A stretch of 64,000 bases of DNA from Neorhizobium huautlense. Its GTDB lineage: Bacteria > Pseudomonadota > Alphaproteobacteria > Rhizobiales > Rhizobiaceae. Position 1 is the first letter of the stretch. Each line of letters starts with the position of its first letter. Under the pieces are notes generated by a model. The model did not search any database. It was not told the DNA's origin and worked only from the letters and a program-made list of their open reading frames with translations. The stretch covers positions 1-64,000 of the forward strand of contig NZ_JAUSRF010000011.1 of the NCBI RefSeq assembly GCF_030811685.1, in the 5' to 3' direction. This document shows, one piece after another, positions 55,668-64,000 of this stretch. The translations under genes and the position numbers were made by a program.

Positions 55668-56870
55668 TCAGGCCGTTGCGGTGGCAGGCTGCCGGCAGGA
55701 CGCTGCCACTGCCACGAAAGCCGCGATACTGATCGCCCCAAGGCATGCGTTTGCGACGAGGGCAAAGCTCAGCCCGATATTCTCCATCGCCGCCGCGAAC
55801 ACGAAGGGCGCGCCGGCGCCAACCGCCAGACGGGCGGCCGCCATCTTGCCCGTAATCGCGCCATATCCGTCCGATCCGAACAGATAAAGCGGCAGGCTCC
55901 CTTGCGCGATGCTGTTGATGCCGGAACCGAGCCCGAGGCAAATGGCGAAGGCGACCGCACCCGGCAGCCAGTTGCCCGTCATCAGCAGGATCAGGACGCC
56001 GAAGACGATGAGCACGGCCGACAGGAGCGCAAGCCCCGGCGGCGACAGGTTCTTCCCAAACACCATGTTGATCAGGCGGCTCAGAACCTGCGCCGGGCCG
56101 AACAGCGAGCCGATCACGACGGCGGCCGCGCCCAGCCCGATCGAGCCAAGCATCGGGACCATATGGGCAAGGATGGCGGCGAGCGTGAAGCCGAGGAGCG
56201 CGAAGGCAAAGGAGACTATCACCATGGCGCGGCGACGGGCGTGCGGCGGGATCGCGCCGATGACCGTCTCGCGCGGTTGGATGGATGCTTCGCCTGCCTT
56301 CTTTCCGAGGCTTCGGATCCAGAAGTGCAGCGGCATGCAAAGAAACAGGTTCAGCGCCGCAAAGACGAGATAGATTTCCCGCCAGGACAGATAGCTGGTG
56401 AGCGTCGCCGAGATCGGCCAGAAGATCGTCGAGGCAAAACCGCCGATCAGCGTCAGATAGGTGATGCTGCGGGAGGCTGTGCGGGGATCGCTCTCGACCA
56501 GTGCCGCGAATGCCGCCTGATACTGGACCATGCCGGAAGACACTTCGAGCAGGATGATGGCGATGGCGAAGATCGCGATCGAGGGTGACCAGGCGCAAAG
56601 GGCGAGTGTCACTGCGGCAAGGGCCGAGCCGATCGTCATGATCGTCGCGGCGCCGATCCTGTCCATCTGCTTGCCGATATAGGTGGCCGACAGGCCACCG
56701 ATGAACAGCGACACGGAGAACACGCCAAAAACTTCCGCCAGCGACAAGCCGAGATCCGCCGACATGCCGGGCGCCAGGATGCTGAAGCTGTAATAGAGCG
56801 TGCCGTAGCCGATGATCTGCGTCAGGCCGAGAGCCGAGACGAGCCCGGCCGGGATGTTCGAACTATGCAA
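55668..56870 (-). CDS. arsK: MFS transporter, probable ArsK-like arsenite/antimonite efflux pump
   Basis: About 400 residues, twelve predicted membrane segments with MFS layout; YGTLYYSFSILAPGMSADLG early and AITGKMAAARLAVGAG late. Matches the ArsK-type pumps found beside arsR in Agrobacterium, which export As(III), Sb(III) and methylated arsenite. TTG at 56870 is preferred because AAGGG lies just upstream and it overlaps the upstream arsR end least; an ATG at 56921 would overlap arsR by 59 bases. Symbol based on context. Confidence 0.78.
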   Translation of the reverse strand: MHSSNIPAGLVSALGLTQIIGYGTLYYSFSILAPGMSADLGLSLAEVFGVFSVSLFIGGLSATYIGKQMDRIGAATIMTIGSALAAVTLALCAWSPSIAIFAIAIILLEVSSGMVQYQAAFAALVESDPRTASRSITYLTLIGGFASTIFWPISATLTSYLSWREIYLVFAALNLFLCMPLHFWIRSLGKKAGEASIQPRETVIGAIPPHARRRAMVIVSFAFALLGFTLAAILAHMVPMLGSIGLGAAAVVIGSLFGPAQVLSRLINMVFGKNLSPPGLALLSAVLIVFGVLILLMTGNWLPGAVAFAICLGLGSGINSIAQGSLPLYLFGSDGYGAITGKMAAARLAVGAGAPFVFAAAMENIGLSFALVANACLGAISIAAFVAVAASCRQPATATA

Positions 56871-57222
56871 CGACGTCACCCTTGTCGGCCGGGATGCAGC
56901 AGTCCTCGGTACGCTCGACATTCTCCCGGATCGCCGGATGGCCGGCGCAGCAGTCTTCCGTCAGGAATTTGACGAGATCGGCGAGTGCCTCGTAGCTAGC
57001 GCTGTAGATGATCGAGCGGGATTCCCTTCGCTGGGAGATCAATCGCGACCGCTCCAACTCCTTCAGATGGAAGGACACGTTCGTGGCGGAGACGCCCATG
57101 CGCTCGGCGATGACGCCCGCGGCCAGCCCTTCAGGCCCGGCCACGACCAGCGCCCGGACGATGGCAAGGCGCGTTTCCTGGGATAGCGCGGCGAACGATG
57201 AAAGGGCTTGACGTTCATCCAT
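56863..57222 (-). CDS. arsR: Second ArsR-family repressor
   Basis: 119 residues: winged helix (ERMGVSATNVSFHLKELERSRLISQRRESRSIIYSAS) and Cys pairs DCCAGHP and DCCIPAD as arsenic ligands, in a different arrangement from the arsR at 52145. It heads the minus-strand pair with the MFS pump and is divergent from the DUF6428 gene, so probably controls both. Confidence 0.92.
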   Translation of the reverse strand: MDERQALSSFAALSQETRLAIVRALVVAGPEGLAAGVIAERMGVSATNVSFHLKELERSRLISQRRESRSIIYSASYEALADLVKFLTEDCCAGHPAIRENVERTEDCCIPADKGDVVA

Positions 57223-57249
57223 ACTTCAAAAATCCTTGAATTATTGGAT
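57217..57249. promoter_or_regulatory. ArsR operator between divergent arsR and DUF6428 genes
   Basis: TTCAA-AAATCC-TTGAA (57225-57240), extended to ATACTTCAA/TTGAATTAT (8 of 9 matching) and flanked by ATCCA and TGGAT. This matches the imperfect dyads bound by ArsR proteins and overlaps the minus-strand arsR start codon. Confidence 0.6.
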
Positions 57250-57264
57250 GGAGGGATAACCCAC

Positions 57265-57777
57265 ATGAACGCGATCGACAAGGCGGTTTCGGCCGATATC
57301 AGTCTCGGCCATCTGCTGGATGTGCTCGCGGTGGCGCCGAACGCCCCGTTGGTGTTCAGCTATGACGGTAACCCCATCCGCGCGGGCTATCACGTCACCG
57401 AGGTGAAGGCCGGGCAGTTTTCGGCGCTCGACTGCGGAGCCAACCCGGAAGCCTGGGCAGAGATCTTCGTGCAGCTCTGGGATATCGACGAGGATGGTCG
57501 GACACACATGCCGGCCGGCAAGTTCGCGGCTATCATCCGCAAAGTCTCCGACCATGTGCAGCTTGAGCCGACGGCAAAACTCACTTTCGAGGTCAGTGAC
57601 GGAGAGCGGCCGATGGCCCTCTACTGTGCGGTCACGCCGCGGCTCGTCGCCGGCAGCTTTGAGGTTTCCCTTTCTGCACGGCCAGCGAGCTGCAAGCCGC
57701 GGGACCGGTGGCTGGCGGAGGAACAGGCCAAATCATCTTGCTGCGGGCCGACAACCAAGGAGTCAAAGTGCTGCTAA
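57265..57777 (+). CDS. DUF6428 family protein of ars clusters
   Basis: 170 residues ending in a Cys-rich tail (SSCCGPTTKESKCC) that could bind arsenic or a metal. Family members lie beside arsR/ars genes; function unknown. GGAGGG upstream of the ATG, start chosen for that reason. Divergent from the second arsR with a shared operator. Confidence 0.82.
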   Translation: MNAIDKAVSADISLGHLLDVLAVAPNAPLVFSYDGNPIRAGYHVTEVKAGQFSALDCGANPEAWAEIFVQLWDIDEDGRTHMPAGKFAAIIRKVSDHVQLEPTAKLTFEVSDGERPMALYCAVTPRLVAGSFEVSLSARPASCKPRDRWLAEEQAKSSCCGPTTKESKCC

Positions 57778-57809
57778 TGATCAAACTCGTAGGCTCTTAA
57801 TCGCCGATA

Positions 57810-57874
57810 TTATGCCGAGCTTACTGGGCGATTTTACTTGAAATCTCGGGCCTCAGGGAACGGGCTCGGCATAA
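57810..57874. repeat. Inverted repeat at the right end of the ars cluster
   Basis: TTATGCCGAGC (57810-57820) and GCTCGGCATAA (57864-57874), perfect 11-bp arms with a 43-base interior. No open frame. It could be an element end, a recombination site or a strong hairpin; it lies exactly at the ars/defence boundary. Confidence 0.5.
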
Positions 57875-57991
57875 ATACCTGACCTTCACCCCGATACCCT
57901 CAAGGTCAAGAGTCTCAATTTTCACTGATTAAAGCGGATCCGGAGCGGCCGATACACTCCTTACAAGACTAAAAAAGTTTGAAACCGAGGG

Positions 57992-59167
57992 CTAGTAAGT
58001 GGCCTTCCATAAATGAAACTGCAGCCAGTTCGCTTGCTCGAAGGTTTCAATTGGAATTCCGTTACGGATGCCATTCACAATCCTCCGCATAACGGCCGGA
58101 ATAGCATACTGAAAACGGACAGGCCGGAAGAGCTCATCCAGTTTTTCGACGTCAAGTTTGGGATATTGAGCTTGCAGCTCCCAAGAGCGCCTCACTGTTC
58201 TATTATGCTCAGAGATTGGCATGAACACAGCAATATCGCCGCCTGCGGGCTCGGGGAGTGCTTGCGGTGCAAACAGGCGAATTTTCTCCTTGCCTTTAAT
58301 ATCGGAAAGGTTTGGATCGAGTTGTTGCTCGATGAAGGACCGGATGAGCAGGGGAGCATCTTTGTCCCAGGGGACACGAACATACTCGCTCAGGTCGGGG
58401 TGGTTGAAGAAAAGCTGTAGGCCGATCACAACGCTTTCCTCAACGTAGACGTGCGAATAAAGCCGTTCGCGATGCTTTAACACGGACTTTCTGCGCTCAA
58501 GCGAGTTCGAGTGGGTTGATTGCAGCGATCGGATTTTGAGCAGCAGATCGTCTGCTTCTTGCGTTCTAAACGCAAGGCGGCCAGCCGGGAATTCACGAAA
58601 GTCATAAAGCAGCTCTCGGACAGAAACTTCCAATTCGGCTTCGTCCAACAACAGTTTTGCGGCAGATGCGCGCCAGCTAGCAAGGAGCGGAGTGGGCTTC
58701 CCAGGGGAATATGCGCCGAAATGCTTTGCGGCGACGTGAGGATGACGAATTGCGCGCCGGACAATTTCACCCCACCCGATGACGCCCACGCTGAATAGAC
58801 CTGCCAATTGGTGCTTGGCAGAAATCTCACGAGCACACGCTTGAATGTCTTCATCGTCCGGGGCGGTAGTCACAAGGTAAAACGCCTTAAGTGCTGGCTT
58901 GAATGCCTTTGCCTTCTGGACCTCTTTCTCCAGATCTTTGCGGGTGAGTGTTTTGACAGGCCACGTCGACTTTTTCTTGCACTGGATGCCTACCGGCCAG
59001 AGGGCACCATCCCGCCCGACGATATCAACCCCGTCCTGAGATTGACCGGATCTTCCATGCCGAACCAACCCGGTATCGCGCCATTCGTCCTGGAAAACAT
59101 CTGCACACAGTTCTTCAAACTGATCCCAGCTTCTCGGTGGCGCCTGCTCAAAATGTACGAAATGCAT
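57992..59167 (-). CDS. Mrr-like PD-(D/E)xK nuclease-domain protein
   Basis: 391 residues. The N-terminal endonuclease-like domain has FEELCADVFQDEW, GVDIVGRDG and VGIQCKKK, i.e. the Asp...Q-x-K pattern of Mrr-type nucleases, followed by KAFYLVTTA. The C-terminal half is uncharacterised and helical. ATG 18 bases into the open frame is chosen because AAGAAG lies upstream. 32 bases after the metallo-beta-lactamase-like gene on the same strand, a probable two-gene operon. Confidence 0.72.
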   Translation of the reverse strand: MHFVHFEQAPPRSWDQFEELCADVFQDEWRDTGLVRHGRSGQSQDGVDIVGRDGALWPVGIQCKKKSTWPVKTLTRKDLEKEVQKAKAFKPALKAFYLVTTAPDDEDIQACAREISAKHQLAGLFSVGVIGWGEIVRRAIRHPHVAAKHFGAYSPGKPTPLLASWRASAAKLLLDEAELEVSVRELLYDFREFPAGRLAFRTQEADDLLLKIRSLQSTHSNSLERRKSVLKHRERLYSHVYVEESVVIGLQLFFNHPDLSEYVRVPWDKDAPLLIRSFIEQQLDPNLSDIKGKEKIRLFAPQALPEPAGGDIAVFMPISEHNRTVRRSWELQAQYPKLDVEKLDELFRPVRFQYAIPAVMRRIVNGIRNGIPIETFEQANWLQFHLWKATY

Positions 59168-59199
59168 GTTTCTTCTTTCATTCAAATTGAAGTGTAACG

Positions 59200-60699
59200 C
59201 TAGAAGACACCTAAGAGGTGGAGTCCGGCCTCTTTGTCGACCTGCACCGAATGGAATGGCCAGAAGTCACGAAGAACAGCGGCGTGTGGGTGGCCATAGC
59301 CTTTGTGGTTGGGATCGGACGAAAAAATACTTGCTGCGGGGTTCAAAAACGATGCAAGACCTGCGTGCCAATTGCCCTCGGCCCCGTGATGCATGACCTG
59401 CAGAATACCGGCACGGTCGAGCCGACCATAAGGGCGATAGTGGTTGTCGAAATCGAGCAATTGCCTGCCTGCGCCGAGGCTCCCATCACCCGTGTACATC
59501 TGCGCGAACCTGGTGCTCCCCCCAGATAGCCCGACTGGCTGCGAGGAGCCCAGCCATTTCAAGGTCGCCGCCGGATCAAGGGGACCTGAATAAACGAAGA
59601 GAGATATGATGTTACGGTCCACCGACCCTCGGAAGACTGTTTCATAGAGGGCCTTGAGTTTTGCAAGCGTTTTTGCGCGTGCAGAGGGCATGTTCAGCAT
59701 GTCCTGAACCAGCTTCGATGCCCGAGATCTGAATGTCTTCGTGATTTTGGGCAGCATTGAAGCATCGTTATAGGGCAAGAACTCCCAAAAGAAGGGCACA
59801 GATATGGTCCCGCCTCGCTTGAGGTACCGCACTCTTGCGCTGGCTGATATTTCGAACAGTTCGCGGTCTGCCTCTTCAGGAGGTTCGTCGTATTGGTATT
59901 TGACCGGAAGTTCCTCCGGCCCTTCGGGATCTGGACGTGGATCCATAGGTGGAGGCGTTGGGCTATCGTCTGGGCCGGAAGGCAATACGAAAATTATTTC
60001 GCCAATGTCCCCTCCATCCAGCCCTTGGAGATAACCGACAGGATCAACGTAGAAACCAAACTCGCCGTCGTCGGCGGAAAGTCCTTGCTGAAGCGCAAGG
60101 ACAAGCCGCTGGAGAGGCGTGAGATACGGAAGGAGAATCACTCTGATCGAAGCCGACCGCACTAGTCGCGAAAAGCCGCTGATATGATCCTTGTCGAAGT
60201 GCGAGAGAACAGCAAGATCGATTGCGGAGAGGCCGAGCAACCAGCGTTGCTGATGGGCGCTGCTTATCGCATCCATAAGCAAAAGATCTGAGGATGTGGT
60301 GCCGCAATCATAAGTCCAGTTGAAGCGCCGGCCGTTCTCCGTCACAATTGCACCGGTCGAAAACAACCCCTGACCGACTGGCCACCAATCAAGGTGCAGA
60401 TATCTTGCACCGTTTTGTGCTGGTGTTGTCCCTCCGGGATGAGACAGGAATATAGCGGCATCGAAATGCGGCCGGGATCGGCTCACGCGCATGTAGGTCT
60501 GAACCGCCGCTTCAGATGCAGCGGATACCGCCGCGTGAAGGTAGCCATCACGGATCTGAGCTATCAATCGGTGATTTAGGTCACGATCTGGGCGCGTGAA
60601 ATGCGCAAGGATTGCCTGGTTGGTGGGCTGCGGGTCGAGGTTCAACATCCCCTTTATGATTGCGATCTCTGCGATCGATAACGTCTTTGCGGATGCCAA
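59200..60699 (-). CDS. Metallo-beta-lactamase-fold protein with N-terminal helix-turn-helix-like region
   Basis: 499 residues, TTG start behind GGGGGG. Residues ~10-60 (LDPQPTNQAILAHFTRPDRDLNHRLIAQIRDG) look like a DNA-binding helix pair seen in mobile and defence genes. The hydrolase domain has LAVLSHFDKDHISG (metal motif H-x-D-x-D-H) and VMHHGAEGNWH. A Pro/Asp-rich insert lies about 248-290. Acts on an unknown phosphoester or nucleic acid. Likely pairs with the Mrr-like gene. Confidence 0.7.
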   Translation of the reverse strand: MASAKTLSIAEIAIIKGMLNLDPQPTNQAILAHFTRPDRDLNHRLIAQIRDGYLHAAVSAASEAAVQTYMRVSRSRPHFDAAIFLSHPGGTTPAQNGARYLHLDWWPVGQGLFSTGAIVTENGRRFNWTYDCGTTSSDLLLMDAISSAHQQRWLLGLSAIDLAVLSHFDKDHISGFSRLVRSASIRVILLPYLTPLQRLVLALQQGLSADDGEFGFYVDPVGYLQGLDGGDIGEIIFVLPSGPDDSPTPPPMDPRPDPEGPEELPVKYQYDEPPEEADRELFEISASARVRYLKRGGTISVPFFWEFLPYNDASMLPKITKTFRSRASKLVQDMLNMPSARAKTLAKLKALYETVFRGSVDRNIISLFVYSGPLDPAATLKWLGSSQPVGLSGGSTRFAQMYTGDGSLGAGRQLLDFDNHYRPYGRLDRAGILQVMHHGAEGNWHAGLASFLNPAASIFSSDPNHKGYGHPHAAVLRDFWPFHSVQVDKEAGLHLLGVF

Positions 60700-60714
60700 T
60701 ATACCCCCCGATTT

Positions 60715-61271
60715 TCACTTGTCGCCAATGTTAGAGACGAGCTGCCGGTCAGCGCGGTTTGAAATCACATCAGCAGACTTATGGAAATGCCGCGCACCGG
60801 GGTCGTCCACACTCAGGTAATCGGACGACACCAAGCCCACATGCAGTACCGCCGAATCCTCGGCAGTCAGCCGTCCATTCCTCTGGTCAGAAGCCTCAAC
60901 GCCTGACGCTTCGCGACGTCGATATCGTTCAGCAAGGTCGCCAATCGCCGCGTCGTGACCTGACCCTGCGCATGCAGCATCAGTCAGAGCCGCCTGAGGT
61001 TGCCGCCATAACTGCCGGCCACGCGCGCAGGCATTGGCGCCAGCATCGTCTTTCCAATCGGAGTGATCCAGCATTCGCGACGGTACCGCAAGTTCTCGGC
61101 CACCAGCGCCAGGTCGCGGATGTAACAGCTTCTGTTGCCCTTGAAGGGTGATCCGGCCCGCGGATTGATCCGCAATATCTCCTCCCGGTCGACAAGGCCA
61201 CTCACCAAACTGCGCAGCGCTTTCAGCGAGAGCGTGTCGGCATGTTCGGCGGAGGGGAGCCGTTTGGTCAT
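60715..61271 (-). pseudogene. Degenerate transposase
   Basis: Three frames on the minus strand each hold part of one DDE-type transposase. Fragment 1 (61271-60984) has SCYIRDLALVAENLRYRREC and MLAPMPARVAGSYGGNLRRL. Fragment 2 (60980-60867) has LHAQGQVTTRRLATLLNDID and AKRQALRLLTRGMDG. Fragment 3 (60866-60715) has EDSAVLHVGLVSSDYLSVDDPGARH, with the first catalytic Asp region. Then it is truncated. Order and motifs follow a transposase family widespread in rhizobia; I cannot name the IS. It separates the ATPase from the downstream pair. Confidence 0.65.
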
Positions 61272-61425
61272 GACGGAAGCGAAGCATCATTTTCGCCTCA
61301 GTACGGAATCATTGGTGCCATCAGGTTTTGCCGAAGGTCGATGTTATGCACTATTGCATTGCAAGGTCGCCAAACGAACTACCAACGATCTTGCTCCAGA
61401 TATACCTCCGCATGTTGAAAGTGCT

Positions 61426-64000
61426 TCAGACAATGGCCTTCTGACGCGCTCGCAGCGCCTCCGTCCAATCCTTAAGATCCGCGATGTCCTGCTGGATTTC
61501 AGCCGGCGCCGGTGGCTCCTCGTTGCGTACACGGGATGGGTCATGCGCTTCGATAATGTCGCTGCATTTCTTGAAGGCGGCTCGAAACGATTCGGCGTCT
61601 GCTTCCGCAAGCGCGGAAACCTTCTTCAGGTTCTTCGTATCGATGTAGTCCCTATGGCGGATCAGAACGCCTGCGAAGACGATCTCCTCCAGAGCACGCT
61701 CCCATGTCGCCCGCATGAAGCCGTAGATCCTCAACGCGGCGCTGCGGTAGGCGTCTTCGTCATTGGCGTCGTACAGAACCTTCGCTGCCCGCTGGTCTTT
61801 TTCAAGACGATCAATTCTGGCTTTGACACCGGCATGATCCCAAGGCAGGCCGTCGCCAACGATGCCGGTTCCATCCGGCCCACGAGATAGATTTGCAAGC
61901 TTGCTCGGTATCGCCTGCCGCTGGGCGCTATCATTCAAATCGTTCACGAAGACCAAGTCGTGCGTGAAGACGATGATCTGCCGCTCCTTTGCCTCTTCGA
62001 CAAGGCGTTGAGCCACTTTCCGGCGCCACCGATGATCCAGCGAGGTCACCGGATCGTCGAAAATGAGGGCCGACTTGTGGGTCGCAGTTGCCAACTCAGT
62101 CAAGAACGCCGCCAACGCCACGCAGGTCTGCTCGCCTTCGCTGAGTACCAGATGCAACTTTGTCTTCGCATTGGCAAAAAGGCGGATCTGATAATTCGGT
62201 GAGCCATACTGGCCGCCCGACCTTACAATTTCTACCCGAACTCTCTCCGCTGCTAACCGGACGATTTCAGCCTGGAAGCGGTCGCGCATGCGCGGCGTAA
62301 TGATTTCGTCGGCTAACTGATTGCCAAGCTTGGTGATGGCTGCTGTCGCCGTCTGAGCCAAGCATTTTGCAACCCTTTCAAGTTTGACCAGCCGCTCTAC
62401 TTCGGTAGCTGCGATCTCATGCAACTCGATTGCTGTCGCACGGTCTCTCAGGTCATCATACTCTGCTTGCAGTATCTTTCGTCCGTTGACGTCGGCCGCG
62501 GCTTCAAGCTGGAGCGAGTATGCCCGGACGTCATTTTCGAAGGCGGTCAAATCTACATCAGGTAACTGCAAAGCCGGTGACAAAGCCATCGCACCGTCAC
62601 TGGGCAGATCTCTCAGGCATTGCTGTCTGCGCAAATCAGCCGCCGCCATGAATCGAAGAATGTTCCGAGCAAGGCGAGGTTGTTGAATTGCTATGCGCCG
62701 CCGAACCTCGCCGATGAGCCGAATGTCGAGCCGTCGGTTTTTGAATTCTGAAAACGCTGCTGCATAGCTCGCTTCCGCAGCACCTGCCTGCTTGTCCGTA
62801 TCGTCCCGGACGAAATCCTCGAACCCTCGCACACGTGTCTCCGCTTCTGCGGTTAGCTCTTGATGGCACAGCACGCATGTTTCACCCGCACTTGGAGGAA
62901 ACTGGTGCTCGATGTGATCTGAGTAGTGTCGGGCGGCCTCCCAAAGTGTCCGCCAAACTTCGGCGCCGACCCCTGGTAGGGCTGCGTCGCGAAAAGCAAC
63001 TTCCGCAGCAACCGTGGCTGCTGTGCGCTTGAGCCTCGCATCAACAGCGAGTGCCTTTAGCGCTTCCAGAGCTTCGTTAGAAAACGCCTCTTCGACCTTT
63101 TTAAGAAACCGTAGAACCTTGGCGACTCCGTCGGCAAACTGTCGTTGCTCAGCCGCTGCTTCCACCGGACTTTTTGCGAGGTCCTCTGCGAGCTGCTGCA
63201 GGCGAGCTTGTTCGGCATCGCTCATCGATGCGAGTGCCGCCAGCGGCTCAAGCTTCGTATTGTGTTTCAGACCCGACATTATGCGACCGACAGCGGTGGT
63301 CGGTCCCCAAGTCGGCTTCTCAAAGACCGGGTTACGCAGAGCCTTCAGCTGATTTTCTTCAGTTTGCAGGCGAGACTTTAGCTCAGTGCAAGCCGCTGCG
63401 AGATCATCCGGAATATCGAGACCGAAAGGTCGGAACGCGACCTCGGTCTTGTCCTGGATGTGGACCGCTCCGCAGTCGCGATCGAAGACGCTGACCGCCG
63501 AAAGGACTGGATGGGGGATGGAATCGTCCACCCAGGGAAGGACAGGTTGCGCAATGCCGTCACGAAGAACTGTGAAGTTTGCTGTCGCCTTGCCACCAGC
63601 TGGAGGAGCGAACGCATCCGGCATGATTTCTCCGGCTTTCCTCGCGCCACAGGCACGCTTTAGAACCCGCCCATAGCCTGACTTCCCGGCGCCATTGGGT
63701 CCATACACAATAGTCAAGCCGTGATGCTCAAATGGGAGGGTCTGCTTTGGTGCAAGTTGGTTGACGCCGAGAATGTCGCTAAGGCTTGCCAATGCGATTG
63801 CGGCGCCGTTGCCGGGGTTCGCCGGCAAATGCGCGGCCTCGAGAGCTGCCGCTACGATTTCGACATCTGGTTCGCCGTGTTCTTTTTTGCAAAGCGCGAG
63901 GACGTCTGAAATCCCTGCAGCGTCGAGGGTCCCGGTCGTGACGATCCGCCGTAGGGCATCTCTTTGCCACATTGGACGGGTTTGCGACCATTCAAGTATT
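61426..64000 (-). CDS. Large AAA ATPase with zinc hook (RloC/AAA_13-like), 5-prime partial
   Basis: At least 848 residues; the frame stays open to the window edge (upstream codons read ILEWSQTRP), so the true start is outside and the ATG at 63972 is probably internal. ABC/SMC-type ATPase: Walker A YGPNGAGKSG (near 91-98), a long coiled-coil region with ETCVLCHQEL (CxxC zinc hook near 365), signature LSEGEQTCVALAAFL, Walker B SALIFDDPVTSLDH and IIVFTHDLVF. The C-terminal RATWERALEEIVFAGVLIRHRDYID may be an RloC/HEPN-type nuclease site. Likely phage-defence role. Confidence 0.78.
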   Translation of the reverse strand, partial: ILEWSQTRPMWQRDALRRIVTTGTLDAAGISDVLALCKKEHGEPDVEIVAAALEAAHLPANPGNGAAIALASLSDILGVNQLAPKQTLPFEHHGLTIVYGPNGAGKSGYGRVLKRACGARKAGEIMPDAFAPPAGGKATANFTVLRDGIAQPVLPWVDDSIPHPVLSAVSVFDRDCGAVHIQDKTEVAFRPFGLDIPDDLAAACTELKSRLQTEENQLKALRNPVFEKPTWGPTTAVGRIMSGLKHNTKLEPLAALASMSDAEQARLQQLAEDLAKSPVEAAAEQRQFADGVAKVLRFLKKVEEAFSNEALEALKALAVDARLKRTAATVAAEVAFRDAALPGVGAEVWRTLWEAARHYSDHIEHQFPPSAGETCVLCHQELTAEAETRVRGFEDFVRDDTDKQAGAAEASYAAAFSEFKNRRLDIRLIGEVRRRIAIQQPRLARNILRFMAAADLRRQQCLRDLPSDGAMALSPALQLPDVDLTAFENDVRAYSLQLEAAADVNGRKILQAEYDDLRDRATAIELHEIAATEVERLVKLERVAKCLAQTATAAITKLGNQLADEIITPRMRDRFQAEIVRLAAERVRVEIVRSGGQYGSPNYQIRLFANAKTKLHLVLSEGEQTCVALAAFLTELATATHKSALIFDDPVTSLDHRWRRKVAQRLVEEAKERQIIVFTHDLVFVNDLNDSAQRQAIPSKLANLSRGPDGTGIVGDGLPWDHAGVKARIDRLEKDQRAAKVLYDANDEDAYRSAALRIYGFMRATWERALEEIVFAGVLIRHRDYIDTKNLKKVSALAEADAESFRAAFKKCSDIIEAHDPSRVRNEEPPAPAEIQQDIADLKDWTEALRARQKAIV

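Noticed and set aside
55575-56598. Two ~337-codon frames, one on each strand, overlapping the ArsK-like gene
   Set aside because: Low-complexity Arg-rich products in alternative frames of a clear membrane transporter.
1-64000. CRISPR arrays, tRNA and rRNA genes
   Set aside because: No regularly spaced direct repeats, tRNA-like cloverleafs or rRNA stretches were noticed in the window.

Overview
The window looks like a large repABC-type conjugative plasmid of the Rhizobiaceae (Agrobacterium, Rhizobium or Sinorhizobium group). The evidence is a repABC operon with a repB-repC antisense RNA, a Ti-plasmid-class tra/trb system under TraI/TraR/TraM quorum control, and alphaproteobacterial gene content throughout. 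No rRNA, tRNA or CRISPR array was seen.

Layout. (1) 1-9.1 kb: DNA processing for conjugation. traG-traD-traC (minus) and traA-traF-traB-traH (plus) diverge from an oriT with an RSF1010-like nick motif. (2) 9.1-10.6 kb: an XRE regulator, the antiactivator traM and the LuxR-type activator traR. (3) 10.9-21 kb: the complete mating-pair operon traI-trbB-C-D-E-J-K-L-F-G-H-I, including a 52-residue trbK. (4) 21.4-26.5 kb: repA-repB-(ctRNA)-repC with a candidate oriV inside repC, followed by hipBA. A 16-bp motif occurs in both the traC/traA and the traI/repA intergenic regions. (5) 26.8-28.0 kb: an intact IS3-family element with a 4-bp target duplication. (6) 28.2-37.5 kb: an orphan type VI secretion effector module (VgrG, DUF2169 adaptor, PAAR-like, Rhs with an AHH nuclease tip, immunity protein). 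(7) 37.7-47.6 kb: a patchwork of tyrosine recombinases (one frameshifted and truncated, one intact, one small remnant), an AP2-like protein, a frameshifted GGDEF-EAL gene, an orphan amino-acid-type binding protein, vapBC, and a DUF1612/HTH regulator beside a perfect 13-bp inverted repeat. (8) 47.6-52.0 kb: an unusual island. It holds a thymidylate-synthase-fold enzyme with Asp at the position that separates dCMP hydroxymethylases from thymidylate synthases. Two bases downstream is a protein resembling clade-3 alpha-glutamyl/putrescinyl-thymine pyrophosphorylases. Next to them are an XRE-metallopeptidase pair and a DUF5677-like gene. This is my best candidate for an undescribed system, possibly a nucleotide or DNA base-modification module. 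(9) 52.1-57.8 kb: a full arsenic-resistance cluster (two arsR, arsN, two classes of arsC, acr3, arsH, an arsK-like MFS pump, DUF6428). (10) 58-64 kb: a probable defence island with an Mrr-like nuclease, a metallo-beta-lactamase-fold protein, a degenerate transposase and a large zinc-hook AAA ATPase that runs off the right edge.

How the parts work together: repABC maintains and partitions the replicon, and hipBA and vapBC probably stabilise it. TraI signal and TraR activate transfer, with TraM as brake. TraA nicks oriT and TraG hands the DNA to the Trb channel. The accessory islands carry arsenic resistance, interbacterial toxin delivery (dependent on a T6SS core not present here) and putative defence or DNA modification.
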